DNA from: Rhodococcus qingshengii JCM 15477
GTDB taxonomy: Bacteria > Actinomycetota > Actinomycetes > Mycobacteriales > Mycobacteriaceae
Direction: 5' to 3'
Length of the DNA stretch: 64,000 nucleotides
Assembly (NCBI RefSeq): GCF_023221595.1
Contig: NZ_CP096563.1
Span: 2,896,501-2,960,500, forward strand
Notes under the pieces: generated by a model
What the model saw: the letters and a program-made list of their open reading frames with translations, nothing else
Told to the model about the DNA's origin: nothing
Databases searched by the model: none
Part shown: piece after piece, positions 25,078 to 31,845 of the stretch
Numbering within the stretch: position 1 is the first letter of the stretch
Layout: each line of letters begins with the position of its first letter
Program-made: the position numbers and the translations under genes

Positions 25078-26094
25078 ATGCATGAACGTCTTGTCGATCG
25101 CAGCCCGGTGGTACCCGCCGATCAACTGGTAGCTCAAATGGTGCCTCCCGCAATGTTCGACGAGGTGAGTTTTGCGTCCTACATTCCTGATCCGAAGGAA
25201 CCGAGCCAGGCAGCTGCTGTCGCCAAGGCCGAGGAATTCTCCAAGCGCGTCACCAAGATCCGTAGTGGTGGACGTCGCGGACTGTTCGGCAAGAAGACTC
25301 AGGCGACCGGCGCCGGCCTGTACCTCGACGGCGGGTTCGGTGTCGGTAAGACTCACTTGCTGGCGTCGATCTTCCACAGCGTTCCGTCGCCGAAGGCTTT
25401 CGGAACCTTCGTCGAGCTGACGCACGTCGTCGGCGCTCTCGGCTTCAACAAGGCGGTCGAAGCGCTCGCCGACCACAGCGTTCTCTGCATCGACGAGTTC
25501 GAGCTCGACGATCCGGGCGACACCATGCTCGTATCCCGCCTCCTTTCGGAGCTTTCCGCGCGAGGCGTGTCCATCGTCGCGACGTCGAACACGCTTCCCG
25601 GCCAGCTCGGGGAGGGTCGCTTCGCCGCCCAGGACTTCCTGCGCGAGATCAAGAAGCTCGGCTCGATCTTCGAGACGATTCGCGTCGACGGCCCCGACTA
25701 CCGTCACCGCGATCTCCCGCCCGCACCCGAGCCCATCTCCTCGGAGGAGTTGGTCTCTCGGGCCGACGCCATCGACGGCGCCACGCTCGACAACTTCGAC
25801 GAGCTGTGCAAGCACCTCAGCACCCTGCACCCGTCGCGGTACAACAAGCTGGTCGAGGGTGTGAAGGCCGTGTTCATCGACGGTGTCCACCCGGCAACGG
25901 ATCAGTCCGTTGCACTGCGCATCGTGGTTCTCGCCGACCGCCTGTACGACGCGAGCATCCCGGTCACCGTTTCCGGCGCACGCCTCGACGAGATCTTCAC
26001 CCCCGAGATGCTCGCCGGTGGGTACAAGAAGAAGTACTTGCGCGCGACCTCGCGCCTGCTCGCACTTTCTCGTTTCGAGGTCGCGGCCGGCTAG
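25078..26094 (+). CDS. zapE: Cell division protein ZapE (AFG1-like ATPase)
   Basis: A 338-residue AAA-type ATPase of the AFG1/ZapE family, associated in other bacteria with the division ring. The Walker A is GGFGVGKTH (about residue 85) and the Walker B is VLCIDEFELDDPGD; a sensor segment VATSNTLPGQLGEGRFAAQDFLREI follows. Homologue of Rv2670c, in the same position relative to the ribD-like gene. Only 12 bp separate it from the convergent GNAT gene, with no terminator seen. Confidence 0.92.
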   Translation: MHERLVDRSPVVPADQLVAQMVPPAMFDEVSFASYIPDPKEPSQAAAVAKAEEFSKRVTKIRSGGRRGLFGKKTQATGAGLYLDGGFGVGKTHLLASIFHSVPSPKAFGTFVELTHVVGALGFNKAVEALADHSVLCIDEFELDDPGDTMLVSRLLSELSARGVSIVATSNTLPGQLGEGRFAAQDFLREIKKLGSIFETIRVDGPDYRHRDLPPAPEPISSEELVSRADAIDGATLDNFDELCKHLSTLHPSRYNKLVEGVKAVFIDGVHPATDQSVALRIVVLADRLYDASIPVTVSGARLDEIFTPEMLAGGYKKKYLRATSRLLALSRFEVAAG

Positions 26095-26106
26095 TCTGCA
26101 CGCCTG

Positions 26107-26640
26107 TCAGCTGACGGGGCGCTCCATCACGAAATCGTGGTGGAGTTGTGCGCCCACGAGGAAAGTCTTCGTGCCGACCTGTGTGAAACCGTGCTTTGCG
26201 TAGAACTTCTGGGCGCGCAGGTTCTCCTGATTGACGCCCAGCCAGATCCCGGCACTTCCGCTGCGTCGCGCGTGGTCGACAACCGCGTCCATCAAGGATG
26301 CTGCCGCGCCGGTTCCGTGGTTACCCGGAAGCACGTACAACTTGCTCAGTTCCGTTGTCGGGCGAAGTGTCACAGCAGCTTTGACGTCCGGGTCGGAGGG
26401 CTCGTCGTCGACAAGCATCGCGTAGCCGACGATCGAACCGTCGCGAATGACCTTGAGAACGGTTCGTGTCGGATCGGTCAGGTACTCGGAGAACTTGTCG
26501 ACGGAGAGAACGTTGTCGATGAAGGCACTGATGTCGTCGTCGGATGCGTCCGGCGGACACGCCAGTGGAAATGTCACCGCTGCCACGTCGGCTATTGCTT
26601 CGGAATCCCAGATCCCGGCCCGGTCAACGGTGATCGTCAC
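26107..26640 (-). CDS. GNAT family N-acetyltransferase
   Basis: A 177-residue acetyltransferase with motif A as LYVLPGNHGTGAAASLMDAVVDHAR (acetyl-CoA binding) and motif B as IWLGVNQENLRAQKFYAKHGF. GTG 26640 is preferred because GAGGCAG lies upstream; an in-frame TTG at 26667 would add nine residues. Homologue of Rv2669 by position. Substrate unknown. Confidence 0.85.
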   Translation of the reverse strand: MTITVDRAGIWDSEAIADVAAVTFPLACPPDASDDDISAFIDNVLSVDKFSEYLTDPTRTVLKVIRDGSIVGYAMLVDDEPSDPDVKAAVTLRPTTELSKLYVLPGNHGTGAAASLMDAVVDHARRSGSAGIWLGVNQENLRAQKFYAKHGFTQVGTKTFLVGAQLHHDFVMERPVS

Positions 26641-26707
26641 GTCAGTTTCTGCCTCTCGTGCACACAATTCGGTCGATCAAGTACACCACTTTCCTCGGGC
26701 GCAATGC

Positions 26708-27904
26708 TCAAGCGGCGTTCTCGGCGACCGGAGTTGTGGCTCGTTTCGGTGCGAACGCGGGAGCAAGAACTATCAAGATCGCGCAGAACGCCAGCGGAAT
26801 CAGGAACCCGATTCGAAGGTCACTGAAGGCAGCGACCGCGCCGACGATGCCGCCGCCGACGACTGTGCCGACGTAGTTGAAGAGGTTGATGCGTGCGATC
26901 ACCGCATCGACCTGATCCGGGGGAGCCATCCTGCCGGCAGCGCTGAAGCAGATCGGAGCGATCACCGGTACCCCGAGCCCGACGATGAGGAACCCGGCGA
27001 TGGCAACGGCGGGAGATTGCGCGAGGACGACAACTGTCATACCGACTACGCCGATGAGAGAGCCGATCCGCACGACGGTGGTCTCACCGAATTTCCCGAC
27101 CCAGTAGTCCCCGGTCAGTCGTGCGACAAGTGCTGCGATCTGATACGCCGCCACGGAAAGGGCAGCGGTCCCGGCGTCGGCGAGCAGTTCGTCTTTGACG
27201 TACAGAGTCGACCAGTTTCCGACGCTGAAGTCGACCGCGTAGAACAATGCCATCGCGACGCCGAGGAGGACGAAGGCGCGGGTGGGTACCGCGAATTTCG
27301 CGGTGCTCGTGATGTTTGCCTCGGCAACCGGAGACTCGGACCGATCGAGCAGTTGCGGGCCGAAGGCCAGAAGCATCAGTCCGACAACAACTCCCGCGAT
27401 CACCTGCGTGACGCGGATCGAAATGTCGAGGCCTGCGGTAGCAGAGATGAACAGGGCGCCGACAATCGCTCCGACGCTCCAGGAAGCATGGAACGAGGAG
27501 AGGATGAAGCGGCCCTTGGCGTGTTGGATCGAGACTGCCTGCATGTTGGCGGCCGCGTCGACCATGCCGAGTCCGATGCCGTAGATCGCCAGGAAGACGA
27601 AGAACATCGCTGCGTTGGGCGCAATTCCGGTTGCCCCGCCGAAGACTGCGATGACGGCGAGCCCAGTTCGCAGGGTCATCTTGCTCGACGTTCTCACGGC
27701 CAGCATCTCGGCGAGCACGCTGCCGAGCCCGGCGATGACGGACACGGTGACAACCGCAACCACAACCAGTGTCTCGCTCAGCTCGAACAAGTCCTTGTAC
27801 TGCGGCAGCTGCGTCAGAATGGCGGCGAGCAGAAATCCTTGAAGTCCGAAGGCCACCGAAGTGGCGATCCGAGCCCTCGTCAGGGTGCGGGTGTTATCCG
27901 TCAT
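26708..27904 (-). CDS. MFS transporter
   Basis: A 398-residue, 12-helix major facilitator permease. N-terminal RARIATSVAFGLQGFLLAAILTQLPQ and KMTLRTGLAVIAVFGG segments and a central hydrophilic loop (residues about 190-215) are seen. The pattern resembles YbjJ/FucP-like permeases, but specificity cannot be assigned. The start at 27904 removes 45 codons of non-membrane sequence; it overlaps nothing and leaves 116 bp to the divergent beta-glucosidase gene, suggesting a shared control region and perhaps related sugars. Confidence 0.85.
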   Translation of the reverse strand: MTDNTRTLTRARIATSVAFGLQGFLLAAILTQLPQYKDLFELSETLVVVAVVTVSVIAGLGSVLAEMLAVRTSSKMTLRTGLAVIAVFGGATGIAPNAAMFFVFLAIYGIGLGMVDAAANMQAVSIQHAKGRFILSSFHASWSVGAIVGALFISATAGLDISIRVTQVIAGVVVGLMLLAFGPQLLDRSESPVAEANITSTAKFAVPTRAFVLLGVAMALFYAVDFSVGNWSTLYVKDELLADAGTAALSVAAYQIAALVARLTGDYWVGKFGETTVVRIGSLIGVVGMTVVVLAQSPAVAIAGFLIVGLGVPVIAPICFSAAGRMAPPDQVDAVIARINLFNYVGTVVGGGIVGAVAAFSDLRIGFLIPLAFCAILIVLAPAFAPKRATTPVAENAA

Positions 27905-28020
27905 CAAGCAGGGCCTTTGTCTCGTTCGTTCGGTTAGGCCGAACGGTACTGGATCTTGATACTGGTCGAGTGTCCAACAAAGCTGCGTGTTTTGCACGGT
28001 TCTTTGATTAACTGACCGAC

Positions 28021-29406
28021 ATGACTCGGCAGCCGACACCAGAATTTCCGACTTCCTTCGTCTGGGGAACCGCCACTGCGGCCTATCAAATCGAAGGAGG
28101 TGTGGCCGAAGACGGTCGCGGACCGTCGATCTGGGACGAGTTCTGTGACCGTCCCGGTGTTGTCGTCGGGGGCGACACCGGGACGGTCGCTGCCGATCAT
28201 TATCACCGCTGGGAGTCGGACATCGAGCTGATGAATCAGCTCGGGCTCGACGCTTATCGGCTGTCTCTGTCGTGGTCGCGCATTCTGCCCACCGGATCGG
28301 GGGCCGTGAATGCGAAGGGGCTCGACTTCTACGACCGCCTGATCGACCGACTGTGTTCGGTGGGAATTACTCCTGCCGTCACGCTCTTTCACTGGGATCT
28401 GCCCATTGCCTTGCAGGAGCAGGGCGGCTGGATGAACCGCGACACCTCGTATCGGCTGGGGGAGTATGCGCAGGTCGTCGGCGAGCGACTGTCGGATCGG
28501 GTCGGAATGTGGATGCCGCTCAACGAACCAGTTGTGCACACGCTTTACGGGCATGCCCTCGGAGTTCACGCCCCCGGACTGGCCTTGGGGTTCGAGGCTT
28601 TCCAAGCCGCACATCACCAGCTGCTCGGGCATGGCCTCGCTGTCGAAGCGCTTCGGGCAACCGGATGCACGAACATCGGAATCGCCTCGAACCATGCTCC
28701 GGTGCGTGCCGCTTCGGATTCGCCGGAAGACGTGATGGCTGCCGACATCTACGACCACGTCGTCAATTGGATGTTCGCCGACCCGGTTCTGGTCGGGAAG
28801 TACCCGGCCGACGAATTCGCTCAGCTGCTCAGCGGTCCTGTCGACGAGGACTTGAAAATCATCGGGGCGCCGCTCGACTGGTACGGGATCAACTACTACG
28901 AGCCGACGATGATTGCTGCTCCGGTGGAAGGCCAGGGGACCGAAGGTGTGCTCGAAGTCGACCTGCCCCCGGGCCTGCCCTTTGCCCCTGTCGCGATTAC
29001 CGGTTATCCCACAACCGATTTCGGTTGGCCGATCGTTCCCGAGGGGCTGGGCGAGATCTTGCGGACGTTCCACGCCCGCTTCGGTGACGCACTGCCGCCG
29101 ATCTACATCACCGAAAGCGGATGTTCATTCCACGACGCCCCGGATGCCGCAGGCGTCGTCGACGACGAAGCACGAATCGACTACCACGATGCGCACCTTC
29201 GCGCCCTCCGATCGGCAATGGACGACGGTGTCGACGTCCGCGGTTATTTTGTGTGGTCACTTCTCGACAACTTCGAATGGGCTGCGGGATACAAAGAGCG
29301 ATTCGGCCTGGTGCACGTCGATTTCGACACCCAGAAGCGCACTCCGAAGACCTCGTTCGAGTGGTATCGCGCCCTCATCGCCGAGCACAAAGCGGCTCAG
29401 GTCTGA
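28021..29406 (+). CDS. Beta-glucosidase, glycoside hydrolase family 1
   Basis: A cytoplasmic 461-residue (beta/alpha)8 retaining glycosidase. The N-terminal family signature is FVWGTATAAYQIEGG (about residues 13-27). The acid/base Glu is in PLNEP (about residue 168), and the nucleophile Glu is in YITESG (about residue 363), where most relatives read ITENG. GYFVWSLLDNFEW carries the aglycone-site Trp residues. No signal peptide, so substrate must be imported, possibly by the divergent MFS permease. Confidence 0.94.
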   Translation: MTRQPTPEFPTSFVWGTATAAYQIEGGVAEDGRGPSIWDEFCDRPGVVVGGDTGTVAADHYHRWESDIELMNQLGLDAYRLSLSWSRILPTGSGAVNAKGLDFYDRLIDRLCSVGITPAVTLFHWDLPIALQEQGGWMNRDTSYRLGEYAQVVGERLSDRVGMWMPLNEPVVHTLYGHALGVHAPGLALGFEAFQAAHHQLLGHGLAVEALRATGCTNIGIASNHAPVRAASDSPEDVMAADIYDHVVNWMFADPVLVGKYPADEFAQLLSGPVDEDLKIIGAPLDWYGINYYEPTMIAAPVEGQGTEGVLEVDLPPGLPFAPVAITGYPTTDFGWPIVPEGLGEILRTFHARFGDALPPIYITESGCSFHDAPDAAGVVDDEARIDYHDAHLRALRSAMDDGVDVRGYFVWSLLDNFEWAAGYKERFGLVHVDFDTQKRTPKTSFEWYRALIAEHKAAQV

Positions 29407-29427
29407 CCTGTGCGGAGGCGGTCTGGG

Positions 29428-29456
29428 TTGCATTCTCGAACCGGGCCGCCTAGCCT
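29428..29456 (+). promoter_or_regulatory. Promoter for the BCAA leader transcript
   Basis: TTGCAT (29428-29433) and TAGCCT (29451-29456) are separated by 17 bp. Transcription would begin about 7-9 nt downstream, at or next to the leader ATG at 29465, so the leader is probably translated from a leaderless message. Confidence 0.6.
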
Positions 29457-29464
29457 CGTCTCTC

Positions 29465-29506
29465 ATGAAGCGAATTCTCGTAGTAAGCCGCCGTAGCGGG
29501 GTCTGA
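29465..29506 (+). CDS. Branched-chain amino acid leader peptide
   Basis: A 13-residue frame MKRILVVSRRSGV with consecutive Ile-Leu-Val-Val codons (ATT CTC GTA GTA). GTA is rare in this GC-rich genome, and the doubled GTA would make the ribosome sensitive to Val-tRNA supply. Five of 13 residues are branched-chain. It is followed immediately by competing hairpins and a LeuA regulatory-domain gene, the layout of a leu/ilv attenuator. No ribosome-binding site is present, in line with leaderless initiation. Confidence 0.68.
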   Translation: MKRILVVSRRSGV

Positions 29507-29574
29507 ATCGGACCGACCCCTCGCTGCGGGTCGTCTTGCTACCAGTTGGTCCTCCACTTCATTCCAGGAAGACC
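29495..29574 (+). promoter_or_regulatory. Candidate attenuator with mutually exclusive hairpins
   Basis: Hairpin 1 pairs GGGGTC (29498-29503, inside the leader ORF) with GACCCC (29515-29520). Hairpin 2 pairs the same GACCC (29515-29519) with GGGTC (29528-29532), so the two exclude each other. Hairpin 3 pairs GGTCCTCC (29548-29555) with GGAAGACC (29567-29574), one mismatch, which hides the ribosome-binding site of the gene at 29581. GGACC (29510-29514) can alternatively capture GGTCC (29548-29552) and free that site. No U-run is seen, so control is more likely at translation than by termination. Confidence 0.6.
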
Positions 29575-29580
29575 ACGATC

Positions 29581-30057
29581 ATGACTTACAACTTCGCTTT
29601 CGCTTCTGATTCTTCTTCTGCTGCTGATCCCTTCGCGGCGCGTCACGGCAAATCTCTGCCCGCCGGCTTGCGTGCCGAATGCTCAGCGATGTCGTGGACC
29701 GAGTTCGAGTCCACGTATGCGGCTATGAGCGGCCCGATCCGTCTGGGTGCGTGGTCCTCCGAGAAGATTGCGCCGGGTCGTTGGACCTTCGAAGCGACTC
29801 TCGGTCTGGGGGAGCGTATCCAGAAAGCGTCCGCCACCTCGACCGGCGCGATCTCGGCCATGACGTCGATGCTGCACGACGCGGGAATCTCGCTCGAGAT
29901 CTTGTCTTTCCATCAGCATCACATCGGCCACCGCACGGCTACGTTCATCTTCACCGAGTGCGACGGCCGTCGGAGCTGGGCGATGGGTATCGCGGAGTCG
30001 TCGACGGAGTCCTCGCTCCGCGCGATGACTTCGGCAGCGAACCGCTTCTCTCACTGA
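29581..30057 (+). CDS. Stand-alone LeuA C-terminal (leucine-binding) domain protein
   Basis: A 158-residue protein with no catalytic TIM barrel. Residues about 85-155 align by eye with the allosteric/dimerisation domain of 2-isopropylmalate synthase: TGAISAMTSMLHDAGISLEIL, a stretch ending in TATFIFTECDGRRSWAMGI, and a C-terminal SSLRAMTSAANRF matching the usual LKAVVSAVNR ending. Residues 1-80 also resemble the linker region (GKSLPAGLRAECSAMSW). ATG 29581 is chosen over an in-frame start at 29536 because AGGAAG stands upstream and the control hairpin ends there. It may bind leucine and act on LeuA or a relative; that is inference. A terminator follows. Confidence 0.75.
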   Translation: MTYNFAFASDSSSAADPFAARHGKSLPAGLRAECSAMSWTEFESTYAAMSGPIRLGAWSSEKIAPGRWTFEATLGLGERIQKASATSTGAISAMTSMLHDAGISLEILSFHQHHIGHRTATFIFTECDGRRSWAMGIAESSTESSLRAMTSAANRFSH

Positions 30058-30163
30058 GCAGTTACAACAATCTGATCAGCTACATCAACCGCAGTACTGA
30101 CGTGGATTCCCGAGGGGGCTCGCGTCAGTACTGCGGCCCGTGTGTTCGGCGCTCGAACGCAAA

Positions 30164-30189
30164 AAGCCGGAACCCTGAGGTTCCGGCTT
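30164..30189. terminator. Strong terminator between the LeuA-domain gene and the tRNA array
   Basis: A perfect 11-bp stem (AAGCCGGAACC at 30164-30174, GGTTCCGGCTT at 30179-30189) with a tetraloop. Read on the minus strand it ends in GCTTTTTG, a good terminator for the tRNA array; on the plus strand it closes the LeuA-domain transcript. Confidence 0.9.
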
Positions 30190-30203
30190 CTTGCATTCTC
30201 AAA

Positions 30204-30278
30204 TGGTGCGCGATACTGGGATTGAACCAGTGACCTCTTCCGTGTCAGGGAAGCGCTCTCCCGCTGAGCTAATCGCGC
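30204..30278 (-). tRNA. tRNA-Val (GAC), CCA encoded
   Basis: A cloverleaf on the minus strand with acceptor GCGCGAT/ATCGCGC, anticodon loop CTGACAC (anticodon GAC), TTCAATCC T-loop region and a genomic 3' CCA. Confidence 0.95.
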
Positions 30279-30294
30279 GGGTTCTGGAGAAAAA

Positions 30295-30370
30295 TGGAGC
30301 GGACGACGGGATTCGAACCCGCGACCCCAACCTTGGCAAGGTTGTGCGCTACCAGCTGCGCCACGTCCGC
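30295..30370 (-). tRNA. tRNA-Gly (GCC), CCA encoded
   Basis: Acceptor GCGGACG/CGTCCGC, anticodon loop TTGCCAA (GCC), T arm with GGTTCGAATCC, genomic CCA. The body is identical to the second copy at 30635-30707, which lacks CCA. Confidence 0.95.
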
Positions 30371-30418
30371 ATGAGCAATGAACTCCGTTACCGGAACTCA
30401 GTACTTTTCTAACTTATC

Positions 30419-30436
30419 AGACCTGCAAGCAGGTCT
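30419..30436. repeat. Short inverted repeat between tRNA genes
   Basis: AGACCTGC and GCAGGTCT (8-bp arms, 2-bp centre) lie in the 92-bp spacer between two tRNA genes. It may be a processing or pause hairpin of the tRNA precursor. Confidence 0.4.
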
Positions 30437-30462
30437 TGACCATCAGGCCCTAGGGTCTGACG

Positions 30463-30537
30463 TGGTGCGCGATACTGGGATTGAACCAGTGACCTCTTCC
30501 GTGTCAGGGAAGCGCTCTCCCGCTGAGCTAATCGCGC
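30463..30537 (-). tRNA. tRNA-Val (GAC), second copy, CCA encoded
   Basis: Same sequence as the copy at 30204-30278 across the whole cloverleaf, including anticodon loop CTGACAC and encoded CCA. Confidence 0.95.
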
Positions 30538-30538
30538 G

Positions 30539-30609
30539 AGGTGGAGACGGGAATCGAACCCGTGTGCACGGCTTTGCAGGCCGTTGCCTCACCACTCGGC
30601 CACTCCACC
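30539..30609 (-). tRNA. tRNA-Cys (GCA)
   Basis: Acceptor GGTGGAG/CTCCACC, anticodon loop CTGCAAA (GCA), short 71-nt body without genomic CCA. Only 1 bp separates it from the adjacent tRNA-Val, so it is processed from a shared precursor. Confidence 0.95.
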
Positions 30610-30634
30610 GTGAAAGGTTGAGTCACACCTCTCG

Positions 30635-30707
30635 AGCGGACGACGGGATTCGAACCCGCGACCCCAACCTTGGCAAGGTTGTGCGCTACCAGCTGCGCCA
30701 CGTCCGC
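30635..30707 (-). tRNA. tRNA-Gly (GCC), second copy, no CCA
   Basis: Body identical to the copy at 30295-30370 (anticodon loop TTGCCAA) but the 3' flank reads CGA on the tRNA strand, so CCA must be added by enzyme. First gene of the minus-strand array in transcription order. Confidence 0.95.
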
Positions 30708-31000
30708 ATCGCACCGTGTTGCTTGGGGAGCTGCTCGCTCTCCTCGGTGCGTTGGAAACATTAGCCGACCGTGTCGGATACACACAAATCACCAGCTCAG
30801 TGGCGTGTTCGGAGTCGAATCGGCCCGTCGCGCGCGTTGCAACTGTCCGTCTGGGCGATGAATACGGTCTGAAATCAGTTCGAATTCGTAGATTTCGGGG
30901 CGGCCTGGAGCAAAACGAATGCCAACCTGGTGATTCGTATTCATCGCGCAGCCGTGTTAATGTTCCAACTCGTTCGAGCGCATGCGTTCGTATGACTTAC

Positions 31001-31072
31001 GGTCCCGTGGCTCAGTGGGAGAGCGTCCGCTTCACACGCGGAAGGTCGCTGGTTCGATCCCAGCCGGGACCA
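31001..31072 (+). tRNA. tRNA-Val (CAC)
   Basis: Acceptor GGTCCCG/CGGGACC, anticodon loop TTCACAC (CAC), T arm GGTTCGATCC, no genomic CCA. It is divergent from the five-gene array; the 293-bp gap between them shows no gene. A terminator follows directly. Confidence 0.95.
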
Positions 31073-31081
31073 CAGAAAAAC

Positions 31082-31118
31082 ACTGAAGGCGTTCCCGATC
31101 ATCGGGGACGCCTTCAGT
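31082..31118 (+). terminator. Terminator after tRNA-Val (CAC)
   Basis: An 18-bp stem (ACTGAAGGCGTTCCCGAT against ATCGGGGACGCCTTCAGT, one G-U pair) with a one-base centre that opens to a small loop. It starts 9 nt after the tRNA. Confidence 0.88.
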
Positions 31119-31259
31119 CGTTTGAGAGCACAGCTGTTTGAGAGCACAGCTGTTCGAGGGCACGGTCGTTTCGGCATGCAGACCGTCGTCGCAGGTCGCC
31201 GGGCGACGATTTCGGTAGCCTGGTCGAAGAGACATTTCGCGACCGAAAAGGTGACTGCT

Positions 31260-31712
31260 TTGAGTACCGAAAAGGTCGATTCTTCCGTCGATGATTCAGA
31301 CCTGTCCGTCTTCCAGGACGCAGAGTCCCGCTGGGAGCGGTGGCGCGCGGGAATCGCCGCGCGGCCCACCCTCAATCTTGCGTACCGCATCGGCGTCGGA
31401 GTCGTGGGCACGATCGTGTTCGCCGCCGGCATCGTGGCTATTCCGTACCCCGGGCCCGGTTGGCTCATCGTTTTCGCCGGCCTCGGCATCCTGGCGTCGG
31501 AGTTCGCGTGGGCACATCGACTCCTTCATTTCGCGAAGGCTCGATACGACCGGTTCATGGAATGGTTCGGCAAGCAGTCGCTGTTCGTCAAAGGGTTGGG
31601 CGTTCTGTTCACCACAGTGATCGTCCTGGCGACTTTGTGGGTGCTCGGCACTTTCGGCCTGATCGGGACATGGGTGGGCCTGGACTACTCGTGGCTCGAG
31701 TCGCCGCTGTGA
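31260..31712 (+). CDS. Small PGPGW-motif membrane protein (TIGR02611-like)
   Basis: A 150-residue protein with two hydrophobic zones: residues about 45-80 (VGVVGTIVFAAGIVAIPYPGPGWLIVFAGLGILASEF), containing the PGPGW motif of this actinobacterial family, and about 110-140 (LGVLFTTVIVLATLWVLGTFGLIG). Between them is a basic amphipathic segment. TTG 31260 is preferred because AAAGGTG stands six bases upstream and gives MSTEKVD; GTG 31251 is an alternative. Function unknown. It is followed by thrS. Confidence 0.75.
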   Translation: MSTEKVDSSVDDSDLSVFQDAESRWERWRAGIAARPTLNLAYRIGVGVVGTIVFAAGIVAIPYPGPGWLIVFAGLGILASEFAWAHRLLHFAKARYDRFMEWFGKQSLFVKGLGVLFTTVIVLATLWVLGTFGLIGTWVGLDYSWLESPL

Positions 31713-31845
31713 GTTGAACGCGGCCCGGTTTCCTTCACTCGGTTGTCTCACCATGTCGGTAGGGCCGATAACATGATCGTGCGCGTGCTCGCAGTGGGTA
31801 CGACGCCTGTCTAACTTGTCGCAATACCTTTAGGAGCACATCGCC

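Noticed and set aside
26447..27937. 496-codon open frame antisense to the MFS gene
   Set aside because: Highly charged, repetitive Asp/Arg composition with no domain; the opposite strand encodes a clear 12-helix permease.
30191..30785. Several short open frames over the tRNA array
   Set aside because: They run through tRNA genes on one or other strand and have no coding evidence.
31713..31845. T-box riboswitch before thrS
   Set aside because: The 133-bp leader shows no T-box sequence or specifier hairpin.
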